A DNA stretch of 64,000 nt from DAOPXV01 sp964551445 (GTDB lineage: Bacteria > Muiribacteriota > UBA9980), in contig CAZKCG010000009.1 of assembly GCA_964551445.1 (NCBI GenBank), forward strand, positions 1-64,000. The letters run 5' to 3'. Below, piece after piece: positions 61,151 to 64,000 of this stretch. Position numbers and translations under genes: made by a program. Every line of letters starts with the position of its first letter. The first letter of the stretch is position 1. The notes beneath the pieces were generated by a model that was not told the DNA's origin, made no database searches, and saw only the letters and a list, made by a program, of their open reading frames with translations.

Positions 61151-63220
61151 TTGAAAAGCATCAATTTTAAAAAGATTTTGACCATATTCCGTCACGAGCT
61201 TTCTTATATGCTCAGAGATAAGACGACCCTTCTGATGATGATACTTCTGCCTATTATCGTCTATCCTCTTCTGAGCGTCGTATCGGCTTATATGGTAATG
61301 GAATCGGCCGTCACGGTCAGGAAACAGGCGACGGTCGTTTCGATCTTTCCGAAAAATCCTGAAATCGCAGAGGCGCTCAAGGAACATTACGGAAAGGCTA
61401 AAATCAATCTTTCCGTCAATAACTACGCTTTGAACACCGCCGAGGTAAAAGCCGGAATATATTCGGGAACGCTTTCGGTCTATATCGAGGTCGCGCCGGA
61501 TTTCGAAAAAAAGATCGCCGCCGGAGAAACCAGCGACATCATGCTTAAATATGACGGGACCAACGACCGTTCTATGGCCGCGATATCCGAGGTCATATCC
61601 GCCCTTAAAAAATATAAGTTGAAGATCATCGAGAATAATATTGAAAAAAATAAGATCAATGAATCTCTTATCTTTCCATTCGATATCGATGAGACGAATC
61701 TGGCTACGCCCGCTCAGATCGGCGACTCATTTCTGGCGAAGATACTTCCGATGTTAATAATAATGTTTGCGACCCTCGGCTCTTTTTATCCCGCCATAGA
61801 TGTTACGGCGATGGAGAAGGAGCGGGGCACGCTTGAAACTCTGCTTCTGGCGCCCGTGACCGGTTTTGATATAATGGCCGGGAAATTCCTGGCGGTGTTT
61901 ACTCTGACCATGCTTTCGGTCCTGATAAATCTTTTCAGCATGGCTCTGACCCTGACGCATGGATTTCTGCTCATTAAAAAGATCGTCGAATATAAAATGA
62001 TAAGCGCGATCTCTATATCGATATCGGCATATTCAATGTTCGCTATATTTATTTTCATGATACCGATGGCCTGCATAATGTCCTCGATAATGATGCAGGT
62101 GGCCATATTCGCGAGAAATTTCAAGGAAGCTCAGAATTATATGACGCCGATCCTTTTCTTTTTCATGATACCTCCTATGGTCGGCGCGCTTCCCGGGTAC
62201 GATCTCAATTTCCATACCGCTCTCGTGCCGGTCGTCAATCTGACCCTTTTATTCAAGGCGATGCTCAAAGGCGATTATCAGTTTCAATATCTGGTTATAA
62301 CTTTCGCCGTCAATTTCTTCTTTTCACTGGTGGCGCTTTATTTCGCCGCGAAAACATTTTCTTCCGAATCGGTTCTTTTCAGGCCTTCGGAGGATCTTGA
62401 AACGCTCTATTTCTGGCGCTTCAAAGAACTCAAGATCAATCAGGAAACGGCCATATTCTTCGTTTTCTTCGTCGTTCAAATGATATCGCTATATTTTCTC
62501 GGATCGTTCTTTCAGACCTTTTTCAGCCTGAGGTCGGGCCTGGTCCTGACCGAAGTGCTTTTAATATTAGTTCCTTCATATATATTGATAAAGCTTGTTT
62601 ACGGAGACTTTTTAGGGCATATAAAATTCAGGATGGTTCCGGCGGCAGAATTCGGATATGCCGCGCTCGTCGGCATGAGCGGGTTCGGGTTCACTTTTGT
62701 CATAACGATACTTTTAGGACTTATCATTCCTCCGCCGGACGACTTTTTAAAGGGAATGCAGGATTTCGTGGTCGCGAAAAGCGTCTATGATTTTTTCGTT
62801 ATAGCGGTTCTTGCCGCCGTGCTTCCGGGCGTCTGCGAGGAAGTAATGTTTCGCGGCGCGCTGCTTCGGCCGCTCTATAAAAAATATGGCCGCGTGACCT
62901 CGGCGGTCTACTGCGGCCTTTTATTCGGAGTATTTCATCTTTCGGTATACAGGTTTCTGCCCACGGCTTTTATCGGTTTTTATCTGAGCCTTATAACCAT
63001 ACATACGGGTTCGATAATTCCGGCGATGTTCTGCCATTTTTTAAACAATTTCATGATAGTCGCTTTAACTAACGCCGGGAATTTTTTTAAGGGATACGGC
63101 TCGACCGCGGCCGAAACCGGACTTCTGGTAATTGTTTTTATGGCTTTTCTGGTGTTCCCGTTCGTGATAAGGCCGATGCTCGAAGATAAAAAGAGCGGCG
63201 GCCCTATTCAAAAACCTTGA
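61151..63220 (+). CDS. ABC-2 permease (NatB-like) fused to a CPBP intramembrane protease
   Basis: Residues about 1-400 form an ABC-2 permease: one N-terminal helix, a large extracytoplasmic loop ('YAVS'-free, about 45-190) and a bundle with 'MEKERGTLETLLLAPV'. Residues about 500-680 form a CPBP/Abi (CAAX-like) protease with 'PGVCEEVMFRGALLRPL' (catalytic Glu pair and Arg), 'FGVFHLSVYRFLP' and 'CHFLNNFMIV' (His motifs). This fusion is a recognised family. A TTG start at 61151 fits with GGCGG upstream. Its last 17 bp overlap the opposing gene. The protease may process or protect against a peptide exported by the pump. Confidence 0.92.
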   Translation: MKSINFKKILTIFRHELSYMLRDKTTLLMMILLPIIVYPLLSVVSAYMVMESAVTVRKQATVVSIFPKNPEIAEALKEHYGKAKINLSVNNYALNTAEVKAGIYSGTLSVYIEVAPDFEKKIAAGETSDIMLKYDGTNDRSMAAISEVISALKKYKLKIIENNIEKNKINESLIFPFDIDETNLATPAQIGDSFLAKILPMLIIMFATLGSFYPAIDVTAMEKERGTLETLLLAPVTGFDIMAGKFLAVFTLTMLSVLINLFSMALTLTHGFLLIKKIVEYKMISAISISISAYSMFAIFIFMIPMACIMSSIMMQVAIFARNFKEAQNYMTPILFFFMIPPMVGALPGYDLNFHTALVPVVNLTLLFKAMLKGDYQFQYLVITFAVNFFFSLVALYFAAKTFSSESVLFRPSEDLETLYFWRFKELKINQETAIFFVFFVVQMISLYFLGSFFQTFFSLRSGLVLTEVLLILVPSYILIKLVYGDFLGHIKFRMVPAAEFGYAALVGMSGFGFTFVITILLGLIIPPPDDFLKGMQDFVVAKSVYDFFVIAVLAAVLPGVCEEVMFRGALLRPLYKKYGRVTSAVYCGLLFGVFHLSVYRFLPTAFIGFYLSLITIHTGSIIPAMFCHFLNNFMIVALTNAGNFFKGYGSTAAETGLLVIVFMAFLVFPFVIRPMLEDKKSGGPIQKP

Positions 63221-64000
63221 TCTTATCGTTTATATAAACGGTAGAATTTTTAAGCCATATCTTTATTTTTTCCGTATTTATAAATTTCAGATCGTCGATA
63301 TTCTGTTTAACTATGGCTGGTATCGTTGTGATCTCTATCTTGTCGTTGAAGTAATTTACCGACACGACGAATTTTTCTATGGATTCGCTGTCTTCGAAAA
63401 TCTTCGCCGCGGTTATAAGCACGGCTGATATTTCCTGGAACATTTCCGAAAGATTTTTCTTTGAGGTCTTATACTTTATAGTTATCTGGTTAGGCGTAAG
63501 AGTCGATATCTCGGCATTTATCTTCGCGCCCGAAACGATCTTTTCGGCGACGGATGCGAACAGCTTTAATTTCTCGCGCGGCTCTTTTTTGTCGCCGGTC
63601 GTATCGAGTTCTACGGGTTGTTTTATGAGCGAGCCGGCCTCTATATAGGTGACGGAATTTCTCTGTGGCGCCCATACGAGATGAGACTTCTGCGTCGCCG
63701 TGTTGGTTATCTGTTTTGTTTCGGTCTTATTTATTTTGACGGCGTAGATGTTATCCGCTCCGCTTTTATTTGAAACGTAGGCGATCCTGTCGGATGTCGG
63801 CGAAAACGAAGGGAAATCGTTAAAAGCTCCGTCGGCGACCAAAGCGGTAGTTTCACCGCGCGTCTTTAAGTTGTAAAGCATTATGTCGGATTTTTTTCCG
63901 TCATAAACGACGTAGGCCAGATAAAAACCGTTAGGCGAGATAGCCGGATTTTTAAGCGGCCCCGGGAGTATTTTTTCAGGAACGGGATTTTCTTTTGCCG
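63204..64000 (-). CDS. TolB/WD40-like beta-propeller protein, C-terminal part (truncated by window edge)
   Basis: The frame stays open to the window end on the minus strand, so the start lies beyond 64000. The visible N-terminal part has PD40/WD40-like repeats ('NPAISPNGFYLAYVVYDGKK', 'DFPSFSPTSDRIAYVSNKSG', 'SHLVWAPQRNSVTYIEAGS'), as in TolB and peptidase propellers. The final ~130 residues are a mixed alpha/beta region ('SEMFQEISAVLITAAKIFED') I cannot assign. A periplasmic location is usual for such propellers, but the signal peptide, if any, is not in view. No tol or pal genes are visible. Confidence 0.75.
   Translation of the reverse strand, partial: AKENPVPEKILPGPLKNPAISPNGFYLAYVVYDGKKSDIMLYNLKTRGETTALVADGAFNDFPSFSPTSDRIAYVSNKSGADNIYAVKINKTETKQITNTATQKSHLVWAPQRNSVTYIEAGSLIKQPVELDTTGDKKEPREKLKLFASVAEKIVSGAKINAEISTLTPNQITIKYKTSKKNLSEMFQEISAVLITAAKIFEDSESIEKFVVSVNYFNDKIEITTIPAIVKQNIDDLKFINTEKIKIWLKNSTVYINDKIKVFE

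Noticed and set aside
1..64000. Genomic island, prophage or integron
   Set aside because: No integrase, transposase, phage or tRNA-attachment features were seen; the content is mainly housekeeping and envelope genes with similar codon use.

Overview
The window looks like ordinary chromosome from a diderm (Gram-negative-type) bacterium outside the well-studied phyla. TolC-type secretion, lipid-anchored and signal-peptide proteins, an OmpA-like domain and UDP-sugar/O-antigen-type export genes point to an outer membrane. Yet the order DUF512 radical SAM - der - plsY - gpsA and the ABC permease/CPBP fusion are arrangements I know best from Firmicutes. Isoleucine codon ATA is common and GC is moderate by eye. 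An uncultivated candidate phylum (for example Wallbacteria- or Riflebacteria-like) would fit, but that placement is a guess. I saw no tRNA, rRNA, CRISPR, phage, integrase or transposase genes. The only mobile-looking sequences are two short heptad-bordered elements.

Layout. 1-8862: the 3' end of a giant RTX-type adhesin followed by its type I secretion system (a TolC protein fused to an OmpA-like tail, an ABC exporter and an HlyD adaptor). 8944-11555: an HhH/TPR envelope protein interrupted by an in-frame amber codon, coupled to a sigma-54 activator. 11812-14064: a class III aminotransferase and a tandem universal stress protein. 14093-18784: DUF512, der, plsY, gpsA. 18908-24974: VanW-like protein, NHL/TPR protein, RsbW-like kinase plus STAS antagonist, lepA, ACT protein. 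25318-30406: HAD phosphatase and a nucleotide-sugar/polysaccharide-export group. 30429-35797 (minus strand): a lysine/DAP operon with dapH, lysC, class III aminotransferase, lysA and an M20 deacetylase. 36496-44193: two acyltransferase fusion proteins, an ankyrin protein, thymidine kinase and an alpha/beta hydrolase. 44288-49978 (minus strand): TipAS-type MerR regulator, a membrane protein/pentapeptide/amidase/DUF486 group and a split transketolase. 50164-53862: two radical SAM enzymes plus a dehydroquinate synthase/glycerol-1-phosphate dehydrogenase-like protein. 54206-57027: an abundant-looking lipoprotein and a small secreted protein sharing a repeated domain. 57161-64000: CHASE2 adenylate cyclase, ABC exporter with a CPBP protease fusion, and the C-terminus of a TolB-like beta-propeller protein.

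How the genes work together. The adhesin and secretion genes form one surface-adhesion unit. The lysine operon contains the acyltransferase, aminotransferase, deacylase and decarboxylase steps of the N-acetyl variant of DAP/lysine synthesis plus aspartokinase. The acyl-ACP synthetase/acyltransferase and MFS/acyltransferase fusions resemble a rearranged version of the E. coli Aas/LplT lysophospholipid repair pair. PlsY and GpsA provide normal bacterial G3P lipid synthesis. Several promoters can be read directly: near-consensus -35/-10 boxes at 16-19 bp spacing, and a recurring TGnTAAAAT extended -10. The most unusual parts are the heptad-bordered repeats, the leader with an internal terminator before the lipoprotein, the amber-interrupted gene, the repeated secreted domain and the radical SAM/dehydrogenase operon.
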